Shown here piece after piece: positions 44,896 through 54,397 of a DNA stretch of 64,000 nt. Location of the stretch: NCBI GenBank assembly GCA_964619535.1, contig CAZUEX010000005.1:124001-188000 (forward strand), written 5' to 3'. The DNA is from Leptonema sp964619535. GTDB taxonomy: Bacteria; Spirochaetota; Leptospiria; Leptospirales; Leptonemataceae. Made by a program: the position numbers and the translations under genes. The notes under the pieces were generated by a model. The model was not told the origin of the DNA and ran no database searches. It saw nothing but the letters and a program-made list of their open reading frames with translations. Within the stretch, counting starts at the first letter, position 1; every line of letters begins with the position of its first letter.

Positions 44896-47286
44896 TCAGG
44901 CCTCCTCGCTTTGCGGTTTCGGTTCGTCTTTCAGGCTTTTGCGCAGCTCGGCGAATTCTTTCAATCTTTTGAAGACCAGGGCGTTGATCGAATCTTCGGG
45001 ATACACACCGGTTGCATCGGCAACTCCGGCTGATCTTCCCGTAAGGATTTCAAGGGCCTGATCCACGCTGCGAACCGCATATACGTGAAATCGACCCTCT
45101 TTTACGGCCTCCACAACCTCATCCCGCAGCATCAGATGCGGTGTATTCGTTTCGGGGATAATGACGCCCTGTTTGCCGGTTAACCCACGACCCTGGCATA
45201 TGCTGAAGAATCCTTCGATCTTTTCGTTTACGCCTCCAATGGCCTGTACGTTACCGAACTGGTCTACCGAGCCTGTAATGGCATACTGCTGCAGGATGGG
45301 GATGTTTGCAGCAGCCGATAGAATGGCACACAGCTCAGCGGCCGAGGCACTGTCGCCATCGACCATGCCATAGGTTTGCTCGAAAACAAGACTGGCCGTA
45401 AGTGACAGCGCCCCCTGCAGTCCGTAGCGTTTGCCGAGAAAGGAGCTGAGTATTAAAACGCCTTTAGAATGAAGGGCCCCGCCCAGCTTGATCTCCCGCT
45501 GGATGTCAAGAACCTCGCCTTCTCCAGGACGCACCGTTGCCGTAATGCGTGTGGGCACACCGTAAGACGTATCGCCCGTCGATATGACGGATAAGCCATT
45601 GATCTGGCCGATTACGGCTCCATCGGTATCGATGCGAAGGGTTCCGCGCAAAATCTGCTCGATAATCTTTTCGCGAATGCGACCCAGTCGGCGCTCTCGA
45701 GCGTTTCGCGCAAGATTTACATCTTCTGCGGTAACATGAGCATTTCCGTTCTTTCGTGCAAAGTGATCCGCCTCGCGAATAAGATCGCACAGCGCACCGG
45801 CATGCGTGAACAGCTTTTCCTGATCGTCCGCCATGCGGCCGGAGGCTTCGATCATGCGGGCCGCACCGCTGCGATCAAAAGGCAGCAGTCCTTCTTTGCG
45901 GCAGAGGGAGGCAATGAAGCGACAGAGCAGCAGATGGTTTTCGTCGTTGCGGGGAATGTCGTCCTCGAGGTCCGCTGCAATCTTGAAAAGCTCCCGGAAT
46001 TCCGGATCATAGGCAGATAGCAGATAGTAAAGAGACCGATCGCCGATCAGTATGATTCGCCCCGAAAAGGGGATGGGCTCGGGCTCAAGCGACACCGTAC
46101 TGACCATGCCATACATCTGGCCCGGCGACTCGATACGGATTTCTCCCGTGGACAGGGTTCGCTTCAGGGCTTCATAGGCAAAGGGCTGCATCAGCAGTTT
46201 CTGTGCATCGAGGATCAGGTATCCTCCTGCAGCCCTGTGCAGGGCGCCCGGTTTGATCAGGGTGAGGTTTGTGACGAGGGCGCCAAGCCTGGCAATGTGT
46301 TCTACCCGGCCAAAAAGATTGGAGTAGGTCGGTGATTCTTCATAGATAACAGGTGCACCGCCATTCGATCCATGATCGACGATCAGGTTTACGGCATAGC
46401 GTGTAAAATCACTTTCCTGGCCCTGACCGGCTTCAGGAGCACGGAATTCCTGCATATGCTCGACGGCATCCTTCTGTACGGCTTCCAGATAGGCGAGCAC
46501 ATCGGGGTATTCCGCCCAGGAGGTCCGTAGATCGCTCATGCTATGGCCGACTGCAAACTGAACGGCCTCTTCGCTGAGGGCTCGAAGCCGTTCTGCCCTT
46601 TCGCGGCGCCATATATGAAACTGCCGAATGGCCTCCTGTAGCTTTTGCTGCAGTCGTTCGACCTCTGTTTCCAGTCGTTTGCGCTGCTCTTCGGGCAGGT
46701 TCATGTACTGATCGGGCGTGAGCACATCATCGGGCTTGTCGGGATTGAGCGGAGCAAGAGAAAATCCTGCTGGCGTTCGCAAAAGGGCGATCTGATGTGC
46801 TGCCGCATCCTTTCCGATTTCTTCCAGCCTTCGATTCTGCTTTTCGTTAAACTCCTCTTCGATCTGTGACAGACGCATGCGGAATTCATCGCTTTCGAAG
46901 GCTGCCGGTATGCCTGTTTTCAGATCTTCCAGCAGATGATTCATCTCATAGCGAAGACGCTGGCCCAGTCCAGGCGGCAGATGCAGGGCAAGGGGACGAT
47001 GGGGATGACGGAAGTTATGCACGTAGCACCAGTCATCGGGCGTCTTTTCTTCCGGTGCCTTTCGTTCAAGCAGCTGCAGTATCAGCTTTCGTCGCCCGCT
47101 ACCCGTTGGACCGAGCACAAAGACGTTATAGCCGGGCGATCGCATCGACAGTGCAAAGTCTGCTGCTTCTTCGGCACGCTCCTGGCCAAGCCCTCCAGGC
47201 AGATCGTCAAGTTCTGCTGTGGTCTCAAAAGGGAGGGATTCTGGCAAACAGCGTCGGATCAATGTATCAGCCGGTAGCGAGTTCAC
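44896..47286 (-). CDS. LonB-type ATP-dependent protease
   Basis: A 796-residue protein with an AAA module and C-terminal Lon protease domain. The P-loop is GPTGSGRRKLIL, with R in place of the usual K, as in the LonB/YcbZ-type family. Coiled coil from ~160 to 245 (EEFNEKQNRRLEEIG; QQKLQEAIRQFHIWRRE). The Ser-Lys dyad is S646 (DGDSASAAEL) and K689 (GGVNEKIEGF), 43 residues apart as in E. coli Lon. It is followed directly by the Usp-like gene and is divergent from the aldehyde dehydrogenase gene. Substrates are unknown. Confidence 0.93.
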   Translation of the reverse strand: MNSLPADTLIRRCLPESLPFETTAELDDLPGGLGQERAEEAADFALSMRSPGYNVFVLGPTGSGRRKLILQLLERKAPEEKTPDDWCYVHNFRHPHRPLALHLPPGLGQRLRYEMNHLLEDLKTGIPAAFESDEFRMRLSQIEEEFNEKQNRRLEEIGKDAAAHQIALLRTPAGFSLAPLNPDKPDDVLTPDQYMNLPEEQRKRLETEVERLQQKLQEAIRQFHIWRRERAERLRALSEEAVQFAVGHSMSDLRTSWAEYPDVLAYLEAVQKDAVEHMQEFRAPEAGQGQESDFTRYAVNLIVDHGSNGGAPVIYEESPTYSNLFGRVEHIARLGALVTNLTLIKPGALHRAAGGYLILDAQKLLMQPFAYEALKRTLSTGEIRIESPGQMYGMVSTVSLEPEPIPFSGRIILIGDRSLYYLLSAYDPEFRELFKIAADLEDDIPRNDENHLLLCRFIASLCRKEGLLPFDRSGAARMIEASGRMADDQEKLFTHAGALCDLIREADHFARKNGNAHVTAEDVNLARNARERRLGRIREKIIEQILRGTLRIDTDGAVIGQINGLSVISTGDTSYGVPTRITATVRPGEGEVLDIQREIKLGGALHSKGVLILSSFLGKRYGLQGALSLTASLVFEQTYGMVDGDSASAAELCAILSAAANIPILQQYAITGSVDQFGNVQAIGGVNEKIEGFFSICQGRGLTGKQGVIIPETNTPHLMLRDEVVEAVKEGRFHVYAVRSVDQALEILTGRSAGVADATGVYPEDSINALVFKRLKEFAELRKSLKDEPKPQSEEA

Positions 47287-47429
47287 CGGTTCATGCTTTG
47301 CCCTGTCACTGTCTTCGCAATCGTTTTTGCCAGATGGCCTTTCTTTAAGCGACGCTGCATTTTTTGATCGCTTTTTTTAAAAGCGGTAGCTTGATGGAAG
47401 TAGCTGAACGAAATTCAGCAGGGGGTATC

Positions 47430-49013
47430 ATGTCTGTAACTGCAAAAAGAGAAACCGTTTCGATCAATCCTGCGACGATGCAGGAGGTGGGGCGTGTCGT
47501 TGATACAGATATGAGCCGGCTGCCCGAACTTTTTGCACAGGCACGCGAGGCTCAGAAGGCCTGGGCGGCCACGCCATTCTCTGTTCGCAAACGGCACATC
47601 CTGAAAATGCGCGACTACATTGTAACCCATGCAGAGGAGCTGTCATCGATTGTCAGTCGTGATAACGGCAAGTCACGCATCGATGCCCTGGCTACCGAGG
47701 TCATTCCCTGTGCCCTGGCGGCAAACTGGTATGCAAAGAAGGCGGCCAGGCATCTGAAGCCGAAAAGGCTGCCCGGTTCGTCGCTGCTCTTCTTTAACAA
47801 AAGGAATCAGATCGTTCACGTTCCTCTTGGTGTCGTTGGTATTATCAGTCCCTGGAATTATCCGCTCTCCATTCCGTTTGGAGAGATTATGATGGCTCTT
47901 ATGGCAGGCAATGCCGTCATGCTTAAGGTGGCCGCTACGACGGTGCTTGTCGGTGAGGCCATAGAAAGGATTGTTGCTGCCGGTGAGCTGCCTGAAGGAC
48001 TCTTTCACCATATCGTAGGCTCCGGGGCTGAGGTTAGTCGTGGATTCTTCGAAAACGGTATCGATAAGATCTTTTTTACCGGCTCTGTTGCCACAGGCAA
48101 ACGCCTGATGGCAGAGGCTGCATCCACACTGACTCCGCTTTCTCTTGAGCTGGGCGGAAAGGATCCGATGATCGTGCTGCCCGATGCCGATCTGGAACGG
48201 GCTACGAATGGCGCTGCCTGGGCCGGCTACCAGAATGCAGGACAGAGCTGTGGTGCGGTGGAGCGTATCTACGTGCATGAATCTGTCTACGATCGCTTTG
48301 TAGAGCTGCTTGCTGCGAAAACAAAGGCAATGCGTCATGGTGTCGATACCGATTACGATGTTGAAATCGGAGCGATGACCACGCCGGAACAGCTTGAAAC
48401 GGTACGCTCTCAGGTGGAATCAGCGGTAGCGGCCGGTGCAAAGATCGTTGCACAGTCTTCGCCGAAAGGATCCGCTGATGGCTGGTTTTATCCGGCCACA
48501 CTGCTGACCGATGTGAACCACTCTATGGCAATCATGCGCGAAGAGACCTTCGGGCCTGTGCTGCCTGTTGTGAAGTTTCGCGACATCGAAGAGGCCATCC
48601 GCCTGGCAAACGATTCTACGATGGCCTTAACCTCCTCTATCTGGACGCGCAATATATCCCTGGGACGAAAGATTGCTGCCCGCCTGCACAGCGGTGTGAC
48701 GACGATCAATGATCACCTCTACACACATGGCCAGGCCGAAACCCCCTGGGGTGGCTGGAAAGAGTCCGGACTGGGCCGCACGCATTCCCATATAGGACTG
48801 GAAGAGATGACCAACGTGAAGCTTGTGAACTGGGACGTGCTCTCTTCTTCGCGCAATCTCTGGTGGTTCCCCTTTGATAGGCAGACCTATTCAGCCCTGC
48901 TGCAGGCCCTCCGTTCGGTGATGGATCCATCGCTGCTGTCGCGAATGGTTAACGGAATCAAACTCACCGGCTTTATGGTTCGGAAGATGTTCACCCCCTG
49001 GAAAGTGAAGTAA
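47430..49013 (+). CDS. Aldehyde dehydrogenase
   Basis: A 527-residue NAD(P)-dependent aldehyde dehydrogenase. It has GVVGIISPWNYPLSIPFGEI, FTGSVATGKRLMAEA, the catalytic Glu in LELGGKDPMIVLPDADLERA, and the catalytic Cys in QNAGQSCGAVERIYV. The C-terminal extension (~35 residues beyond the core, VKLVNWDVLSSSRNLWWFPF) suggests a membrane-associated subclass (fatty aldehyde or benzaldehyde type). The ATG at 47430 has GGGGG before it; an upstream start at 47364 would add 22 residues. The following gene is an MDR oxidoreductase 37 nt away. Confidence 0.93.
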   Translation: MSVTAKRETVSINPATMQEVGRVVDTDMSRLPELFAQAREAQKAWAATPFSVRKRHILKMRDYIVTHAEELSSIVSRDNGKSRIDALATEVIPCALAANWYAKKAARHLKPKRLPGSSLLFFNKRNQIVHVPLGVVGIISPWNYPLSIPFGEIMMALMAGNAVMLKVAATTVLVGEAIERIVAAGELPEGLFHHIVGSGAEVSRGFFENGIDKIFFTGSVATGKRLMAEAASTLTPLSLELGGKDPMIVLPDADLERATNGAAWAGYQNAGQSCGAVERIYVHESVYDRFVELLAAKTKAMRHGVDTDYDVEIGAMTTPEQLETVRSQVESAVAAGAKIVAQSSPKGSADGWFYPATLLTDVNHSMAIMREETFGPVLPVVKFRDIEEAIRLANDSTMALTSSIWTRNISLGRKIAARLHSGVTTINDHLYTHGQAETPWGGWKESGLGRTHSHIGLEEMTNVKLVNWDVLSSSRNLWWFPFDRQTYSALLQALRSVMDPSLLSRMVNGIKLTGFMVRKMFTPWKVK

Positions 49014-49050
49014 AGAAAAGTGAAGTGAGCTACAGGAGCTAACGAGAGCT

Positions 49051-50052
49051 ATGAAAGAAGTGACCACAATGCAGGCAGCTCGCCTGGTACGCTATGGAAC
49101 GCCCCCCGATATGTCCGTACAGGAGGTGGACGTTTCTTCGTTACAGCCAGGACAGGTTCTGATACGTATGGCCTATTCTTCCATTAACCCATCTGACCTG
49201 GCCTTTCTGACGGGACAGTACGGCATCAAGAAAAAGCTGCCGGCCGTGCCCGGCTTTGAAGGTAGCGGTACCGTTGTGGCCTCCGGAGGAGGGTTTGGTC
49301 GTTTTCTTGTAGGGCGACGTGTTGCCTGTGCATCGAGCTCCGGTGACGGTACATGGGCGCAGTACATGGTAGCCGATGCAAAGGGCTGCATTCCACTGAG
49401 ACCTTCTGTCAGCCTGGAGCAGGGGGCATGCCTTGTTGTGAATCCGATGACAGCGATGGCCCTTTTTGATGCCTTTAAGAAAGGCGGCCATGCAGCTCTG
49501 ATACAGACAGCAGCGGCCAGTGCCCTTGGGGGCATGATTCGACGGCTGGCAGCCGTTCATGGTCGCCCGGTGATCAATATCGTGCGCCGCGATGAACAGG
49601 TGGATGCCCTGGAGAAGGAGGGGGCACAGTACGTGCTGAACAGCAATGCGCCTGATTTCGAACGCAAGCTTGCCGTCCTAGCACGCAAGCTGCAGGCCAC
49701 GATGGCCATCGATGCGGTGGGTGGCACGCTTACACGGCAGCTCATTACCTGTATGCCAGTCCACTCAAGGGTGCTTGTTTATGGCGGGTTATCCGGTGAG
49801 GCCTGCGACTTTTCCCCGGGCCTTCTGATCTTTAAAGAAGCGCAGGTTCATGGTTTCTGGCTGTCTCTGTGGTTGCAAAACCAGTCCCCCCTGCGGCTCA
49901 TGCGGCTGGGATGGTCGATTCAGAAGCTTCTTGCACGGGAACTGAAGACCGAGATTCGCCGCATATATCCCCTTGCAGAGATTCATGCGGCGATCGCAGA
50001 TTACAGCGCTCAGATGAGCGGCGGCAAGGTCCTGATCAACTGCCAGGGGTAG
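49051..50052 (+). CDS. Zinc-independent MDR oxidoreductase (quinone reductase family)
   Basis: A 333-residue medium-chain dehydrogenase. GFEGSGTVVASGGGFGR covers the family G-x-E-G motif, and NADP-binding region has ALIQTAAASALGGMIRRLA. No zinc-binding Cys cluster is present, which points to the quinone oxidoreductase branch. It is 37 nt after the aldehyde dehydrogenase. The 3' end overlaps the opposing membrane protein gene by 17 nt. Substrate unknown. Confidence 0.85.
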   Translation: MKEVTTMQAARLVRYGTPPDMSVQEVDVSSLQPGQVLIRMAYSSINPSDLAFLTGQYGIKKKLPAVPGFEGSGTVVASGGGFGRFLVGRRVACASSSGDGTWAQYMVADAKGCIPLRPSVSLEQGACLVVNPMTAMALFDAFKKGGHAALIQTAAASALGGMIRRLAAVHGRPVINIVRRDEQVDALEKEGAQYVLNSNAPDFERKLAVLARKLQATMAIDAVGGTLTRQLITCMPVHSRVLVYGGLSGEACDFSPGLLIFKEAQVHGFWLSLWLQNQSPLRLMRLGWSIQKLLARELKTEIRRIYPLAEIHAAIADYSAQMSGGKVLINCQG

Positions 50053-50947
50053 GCTCTTCTGCCATCCCTTCGGAGCTGTCTTCAAGCAGCTGATAGATGG
50101 AGCTTCCGACGCATACGGTGAAATAGATGGCGAATAGAAGCATCAGGATCATCAGGGGGAGTTGCAATAGCAGAGGAGGAAGGCCACTGCCCTGGAGCAG
50201 GACGTTAATGCCAGAGGCCCCTGCGAGATAGACAAGAAATCCCGCCGTCTGCCACATCAATATATACAGGGCAAGTTTCCAATGATCTGGTCGGGTGATG
50301 CGCCAGCTTGCTTTGAATGCCTGTCCCACCGTCTGTTTACGTAGCAGAGTCAGTGGTAGAACGAGCTGCATCCTTGCCCAGTAGTATGCTGCGGGAAGGT
50401 TGCCTGCCAGAGCCAGAAGATACAGGCCAAGAAGTTCCGTACCGCCAGCCTGGATAACTGCCTCAGATGCTGCTGCACCCTGCGCTTTGATTCTTGACAT
50501 CGTCTCAAATTGATGGACGAGGTAGGGAATATTGAAGGGGGCGTTGATCAGAATGTAGCCAAGAATGAGGCTTATCGCGGCAGGAATGGTAGAGGCGTAG
50601 GTACGCACTCCGAGAAACAGGTCGCCTATCGACAGCTCTCCGGTGATCATTCGATACCCTATGACGGTGTAAGGAGCCAGTATAGCAGGCGACCATCCAA
50701 CCATCACAAGGAAAAAGATAGCAACTGCCGGTGTCGCCCCTACAATGAACATTATGAACAGGCTAAGCAAAAGCGGTGGGACGGAGAGTAAAAAGCCTGT
50801 GAGTATGGTCATAGCGAATGCAAGACCAAATTTCTGCCTGAGGGCTGTTCCTACCAGTCCGATGGCTCGGCCAATGGTGAATGCTGTCGTCTCGACAGAG
50901 GTCGCTACAGATGTCGAGGCAGCTGGTGGTTGATACACATTGTCCAT
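50036..50947 (-). CDS. Polytopic membrane protein, function unknown
   Basis: A 303-residue protein with about six membrane segments (about 40-75, 78-105, 120-140, 168-190, 225-245, 258-285) and a short hydrophilic N-terminus (DNVYQPPAASTSVATSVE). The loop LRKQTVGQAFKASWRITRPD resembles the amphipathic segments of glycerophosphoryl-diester-phosphodiesterase membrane-domain-like and DUF975-like proteins, but the match is weak. It is divergent from the SPFH genes and overlaps the MDR gene at its 3' end. Confidence 0.65.
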   Translation of the reverse strand: MDNVYQPPAASTSVATSVETTAFTIGRAIGLVGTALRQKFGLAFAMTILTGFLLSVPPLLLSLFIMFIVGATPAVAIFFLVMVGWSPAILAPYTVIGYRMITGELSIGDLFLGVRTYASTIPAAISLILGYILINAPFNIPYLVHQFETMSRIKAQGAAASEAVIQAGGTELLGLYLLALAGNLPAAYYWARMQLVLPLTLLRKQTVGQAFKASWRITRPDHWKLALYILMWQTAGFLVYLAGASGINVLLQGSGLPPLLLQLPLMILMLLFAIYFTVCVGSSIYQLLEDSSEGMAEEPTPGS

Positions 50948-51054
50948 TCAAAATGGAATGTTGAATATGGATTCTACTGTCAAGAACAGAATGAATCGAA
51001 AAAAACTCTCAGAAAAATAGGTGACGGCAGCCTGGCCAAAAATACAGTGCTGCC

Positions 51055-52002
51055 ATGTTCTACAGTGCTCTTCTGCTTCTTCTGGTAATCTTTATTATCT
51101 GGAAGACGTTTATTATCGTCCCTCATCAGCATGCCTTTATTAAAGAAAGGCTGGGGAATTACAATGCCACCCTCGGGTCAGGCTTTCATTTCTTGATACC
51201 CATTGTGGATCGTATTGCCTACAGGCATACGCTCAAAGAAGAGAGTATCGATGTTCCGCCGCAGATTTGCATTACCAAGGACAATGTGCAGGTCGAGGTC
51301 GACGGCATTCTCTATATCAAGGTGGTAGATCCCAAGCTGGCCTCTTATGGAATCAATGACTACCGCTTTGCATCTATCCAGCTGGCACAGACCAACATGC
51401 GTTCAGAGATCGGTAAGCTGGATCTCGATCATACGCTGATGGAGCGAGAGACGATTAATGATAACATTATCCAGGCCCTTGACGTTGCCAGTGACCCGTG
51501 GGGCGTGAAGGTGACGCGATACGAGATCAAAAACATCATGCCTCCAAAAACGGTGCTGGCCACGATGGAAAAACAGATGACGGCGGAACGCGATAAGCGT
51601 GCGGAGATCTTTCATTCGGAAGGAGAGCGGGCGGCCACAATCAATCGCTCCGAAGGAGAGAAGATCGAATCGATTAACGTCTCTGAGGGCGAAAAGATTC
51701 GTCGCATCAATGAAGCAGAGGGGCGTGCGCGGCAGATCGAGCTTGTTGCAGATGCGACGGCCGAATCGATCCGTATGGTAGCATCGGCCATTGCCCGTCC
51801 CGGTGGTGACGATGCCATGAAGCTTCGCATTGCCGAGGAGTTTATTCGTGAGTTTGGCGAAGTTGTGGAGACGTCGAAGACACAGGTAATTCCTCTTGGA
51901 CCCGCCGTAATTCAGAGCTTCTTCCAGGGCATGTCCGGCATGACGGAAGCCATGAAAACAGATTCCGGGCAATTCCCGCGACCGCCTAAGGCGCAGAAGT
52001 AA
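51055..52002 (+). CDS. SPFH/stomatin-like membrane protein 1
   Basis: A 315-residue paraslipin-type protein. One N-terminal membrane helix (MFYSALLLLLVIFIIWKTFI), then the SPFH domain (VPHQHAFIKERLGNYNATLG; SFRYA-like LASYGINDYRFASIQLAQ). A coiled C-terminal region has repeated S-E-G-E motifs (SEGERAATINRSEGEKIESI; NVSEGEKIRRINEAEGRA). Such proteins form large membrane rings and organise microdomains. The next gene is a close paralogue 16 nt away. No NfeD gene is adjacent. Confidence 0.9.
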   Translation: MFYSALLLLLVIFIIWKTFIIVPHQHAFIKERLGNYNATLGSGFHFLIPIVDRIAYRHTLKEESIDVPPQICITKDNVQVEVDGILYIKVVDPKLASYGINDYRFASIQLAQTNMRSEIGKLDLDHTLMERETINDNIIQALDVASDPWGVKVTRYEIKNIMPPKTVLATMEKQMTAERDKRAEIFHSEGERAATINRSEGEKIESINVSEGEKIRRINEAEGRARQIELVADATAESIRMVASAIARPGGDDAMKLRIAEEFIREFGEVVETSKTQVIPLGPAVIQSFFQGMSGMTEAMKTDSGQFPRPPKAQK

Positions 52003-52018
52003 GCGAAAGGAGCAGGTA

Positions 52019-52939
52019 ATGGAAATTTTTGGACTCGCATTCTATGTAATTCTCTTTATTTTTATTGCGTATAAGTTCGCCAGGGCCATTCGCATTGTGT
52101 CAGCTCAGGACGTCTACATCGTTGAGCGCCTGGGCAAATATCGCACCAGCCTCTATGCAGGGTTTCATCCGCTGATTCCCTTTCTGGACAATGTTCGCTA
52201 CATCCTGACCCTGAAAGAAGAGGCCATTGATGTGCCTTCACAGAATTGTATTACAAAAGATAACGTTCTGATTCGTGTGGATGGCATCATCTACATGAAG
52301 GTAGTCGATCCATATAAAGCAGCCTATCACGTGGCGGATTATCGCTATGCATTGATCCAACTTGCACAGACAACAATGCGTGCGGCCTTTGGATCCCTTG
52401 AGCTGGATCGCACGTTTGAAGAGCGAGAGTCCATCAATGCACAGATCGTACGTGTTGTGGACGAGGCCGCCGATCACTGGGGCATCAAGATTCTGCGTTA
52501 TGAGATCCAGAACATCACGCCTCCACAGTCTGTTCTTGCCTCTATGGAAAAGCAGATGACCGCCGAGCGTGACAAGCGTGCCAGTATTGCCCGCTCTGAA
52601 GGCGATATGAGTGCGATGATCAACCGCTCCGAGGGCCTGAAGCAGGAGTTGATCAACCGATCGGAAGGTGAGAAGCAGAAGCTGATTAACGAGGCCGAAG
52701 GGCATGCCCAGGAGGTCCTTGCCATCGGCAGGGCCACGGCCGCCGGTATCGAAAAGATCGCTGCTGCCATTGAGACAGACGGTGGTCGTCAGGCCGTGTA
52801 TCTCAGCCTGGCTCAGGATTACCTGAGGAAACTGAATGGCATTGCACGACCAGAGAATACCGTTATCCTGCCGATGGATATGGGAAGTCTTGAAGATATT
52901 ATGAAAGGGCTTGATCATTTTGCCGGTGAAAAACATTAG
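52019..52939 (+). CDS. SPFH/stomatin-like membrane protein 2
   Basis: A 306-residue paralogue of the preceding SPFH protein, with one membrane helix (IFGLAFYVILFIFIAYKFAR), SPFH domain (VYIVERLGKYRTSLYAGFHP), and repeats of ARSEGDMSAMINRSEGLKQE and LINRSEGEKQKLINEAEGHA. It probably co-assembles with SPFH 1. An AGGAG ribosome site precedes the ATG. It is 6 nt before the CsoR-family gene, so all three are likely one transcript. Confidence 0.9.
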   Translation: MEIFGLAFYVILFIFIAYKFARAIRIVSAQDVYIVERLGKYRTSLYAGFHPLIPFLDNVRYILTLKEEAIDVPSQNCITKDNVLIRVDGIIYMKVVDPYKAAYHVADYRYALIQLAQTTMRAAFGSLELDRTFEERESINAQIVRVVDEAADHWGIKILRYEIQNITPPQSVLASMEKQMTAERDKRASIARSEGDMSAMINRSEGLKQELINRSEGEKQKLINEAEGHAQEVLAIGRATAAGIEKIAAAIETDGGRQAVYLSLAQDYLRKLNGIARPENTVILPMDMGSLEDIMKGLDHFAGEKH

Positions 52940-52945
52940 GGTTCA

Positions 52946-53293
52946 ATGGCTGCACGTAAGTCCGAGCGCAAAGAAAAGCTTCCCCGCAAAGGCGGGGAGC
53001 AGGCTGCAGAAGAAGAGCAGGAGTCCACAGAAGAGAACCCCATCGCTGCGCTTGGTCGGCGTATGAACCGCATTCAGGGACAGGTCGTGGGTATTGGCAA
53101 GATGATCGAAGATCAGCGAACCTGTGTGGACATCCTGAACCAGATCAGTGCCGTGAAGTCTGCCCTGGATGGGGTAGCCATGGCCATCCTTGAAAAACAG
53201 GCCTACCAGTGTTTTCAGGAGACGGTCGATCCAGAGGAAAGCAAACGCTCTTTGCAGGAATTCATTGATATTGTCCGGAAGTATGCCCGCTGA
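52946..53293 (+). CDS. CsoR/FrmR-family metal- or thiol-responsive repressor
   Basis: A 115-residue all-helical repressor. The family core LGRRMNRIQGQVVGIGKMIE is at residues 36-55, followed by the sensing C60 (RTCVDILNQISAVKSAL) and C89. The copper ligand His of CsoR, expected four residues before the second Cys, is replaced by Q85, so the ligand set resembles neither canonical CsoR nor RcnR. A 30-residue charged tail (RKSERKEKLPRKGGEQ) precedes it. It follows the SPFH genes by 6 nt. Candidate inducers are a persulfide, formaldehyde or another metal. Confidence 0.87.
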   Translation: MAARKSERKEKLPRKGGEQAAEEEQESTEENPIAALGRRMNRIQGQVVGIGKMIEDQRTCVDILNQISAVKSALDGVAMAILEKQAYQCFQETVDPEESKRSLQEFIDIVRKYAR

Positions 53294-53388
53294 GCGGGTA
53301 TGCAGCCGAAAGTCCTTGACCGTCCTGCCCCTGGAAAAAACTTTAAGAAAAGTATACTAATTTATTCCTCCATAAGGAAGGTACGTCT

Positions 53389-54336
53389 ATGCCCAGAAAG
53401 AAGATCGCATTAATCGGCGCCGGTCAGATCGGCGGAACCATGGCTTTGCTCGCCGCTCAGAAGGAGCTTGGCGACGTCGTCCTCTTTGACATTGTCGAAG
53501 GAGTGCCTCAGGGCAAGGGGCTGGACGTGATGGAAACCACTCCGGTTGAAGGCTGCAATTCCACCATTACGGGAACCAATTCCTACGAAGATATTCGTGG
53601 AGCTGACATCTGTATCGTAACGGCCGGTATTCCCCGTAAGCCAGGGATGTCTCGTGACGACCTCGTTGCCACGAATACGAAGATCGTAAAGGACGTTGCT
53701 GAGAACATCAAGAAGTACGCTCCCGATGCCTTTGTTATCGTCATCACCAATCCGCTGGATGCCATGGTTTACGTAATGCAGAAGGTTACCGGCTTCCCCA
53801 AAAACCGTGTTATGGGAATGGCCGGTGTGCTGGATTCTGCTCGATTCCGTGCCTTCATTTCGATGGAAACGGGCGTTTCTGTGAACGACATCACGGCCTT
53901 TGTTCTTGGCGGCCATGGCGACACGATGGTACCGCTTTCTCGCTATTCAACCATCGGTGGCATTCCTCTGCCCGATTATCCAGGACTGACTCCTGAGAAG
54001 ATCCAGGCTATGGAAGAGCGTACTCGTAAGGGTGGCGGTGAGATCGTGAACCTGCTGAAAACCGGCTCTGCCTTCTACGCTCCCGGTGCCTCTGCCATTG
54101 CCATGGCAGAATCGATCATCCGTGATCAGAAGCGCATCTTCCCCTGTGCCGTCCTCTGCGAAGGCGAATATGGCCACAACGGACTTTTCATGGGAGTGCC
54201 TGTGATTCTGGGCGAGAAGGGCGTTGAAAAGATCATCGAAATCCAGCTGACCGCAGATGAAAAAGCGGCTCTTGATAAGTCGGCCAGTGCCGTGAAAGAG
54301 CTGATGACGGTTGTGGATAACTCAGGCATCGTCTGA
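53389..54336 (+). CDS. mdh: Malate dehydrogenase (LDH-like type)
   Basis: Interconverts malate and oxaloacetate in the TCA cycle, 315 residues. NAD-binding start IALIGAGQIGGTMALLAAQK, catalytic loop TAGIPRKPGMSRDDLVATN (Arg at the specificity position marks MDH over lactate dehydrogenase), VITNPLDAMVYVMQKV, GMAGVLDSARFR, and catalytic His in VLGGHGDTMVPLS. A GGAAGG ribosome site lies before the ATG, and a terminator follows the gene. It is the last gene of its block. Confidence 0.98.
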   Translation: MPRKKIALIGAGQIGGTMALLAAQKELGDVVLFDIVEGVPQGKGLDVMETTPVEGCNSTITGTNSYEDIRGADICIVTAGIPRKPGMSRDDLVATNTKIVKDVAENIKKYAPDAFVIVITNPLDAMVYVMQKVTGFPKNRVMGMAGVLDSARFRAFISMETGVSVNDITAFVLGGHGDTMVPLSRYSTIGGIPLPDYPGLTPEKIQAMEERTRKGGGEIVNLLKTGSAFYAPGASAIAMAESIIRDQKRIFPCAVLCEGEYGHNGLFMGVPVILGEKGVEKIIEIQLTADEKAALDKSASAVKELMTVVDNSGIV

Positions 54337-54362
54337 GTGATTCGCAAAATAAGGTCAGAAAA

Positions 54363-54389
54363 GGGAGGCTCCGTTGCCTCCCTTTTTTT
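54363..54389. terminator. Intrinsic terminator between mdh and ilvB
   Basis: GGGAGGC/GCCTCCC stem (54363-54369, 54376-54382) followed by TTTTTTT on the plus strand and preceded by AAAA, so it ends mdh and can also serve ilvB on the other strand. Confidence 0.88.
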
Positions 54390-54397
54390 GTCTTCTA

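Noticed and set aside
44896..47286. Broken Walker A (GPTGSGRRK) as evidence of an inactive LonB-type protease
   Set aside because: An Arg in place of Lys is usual in this Lon branch, and the protease dyad is intact.
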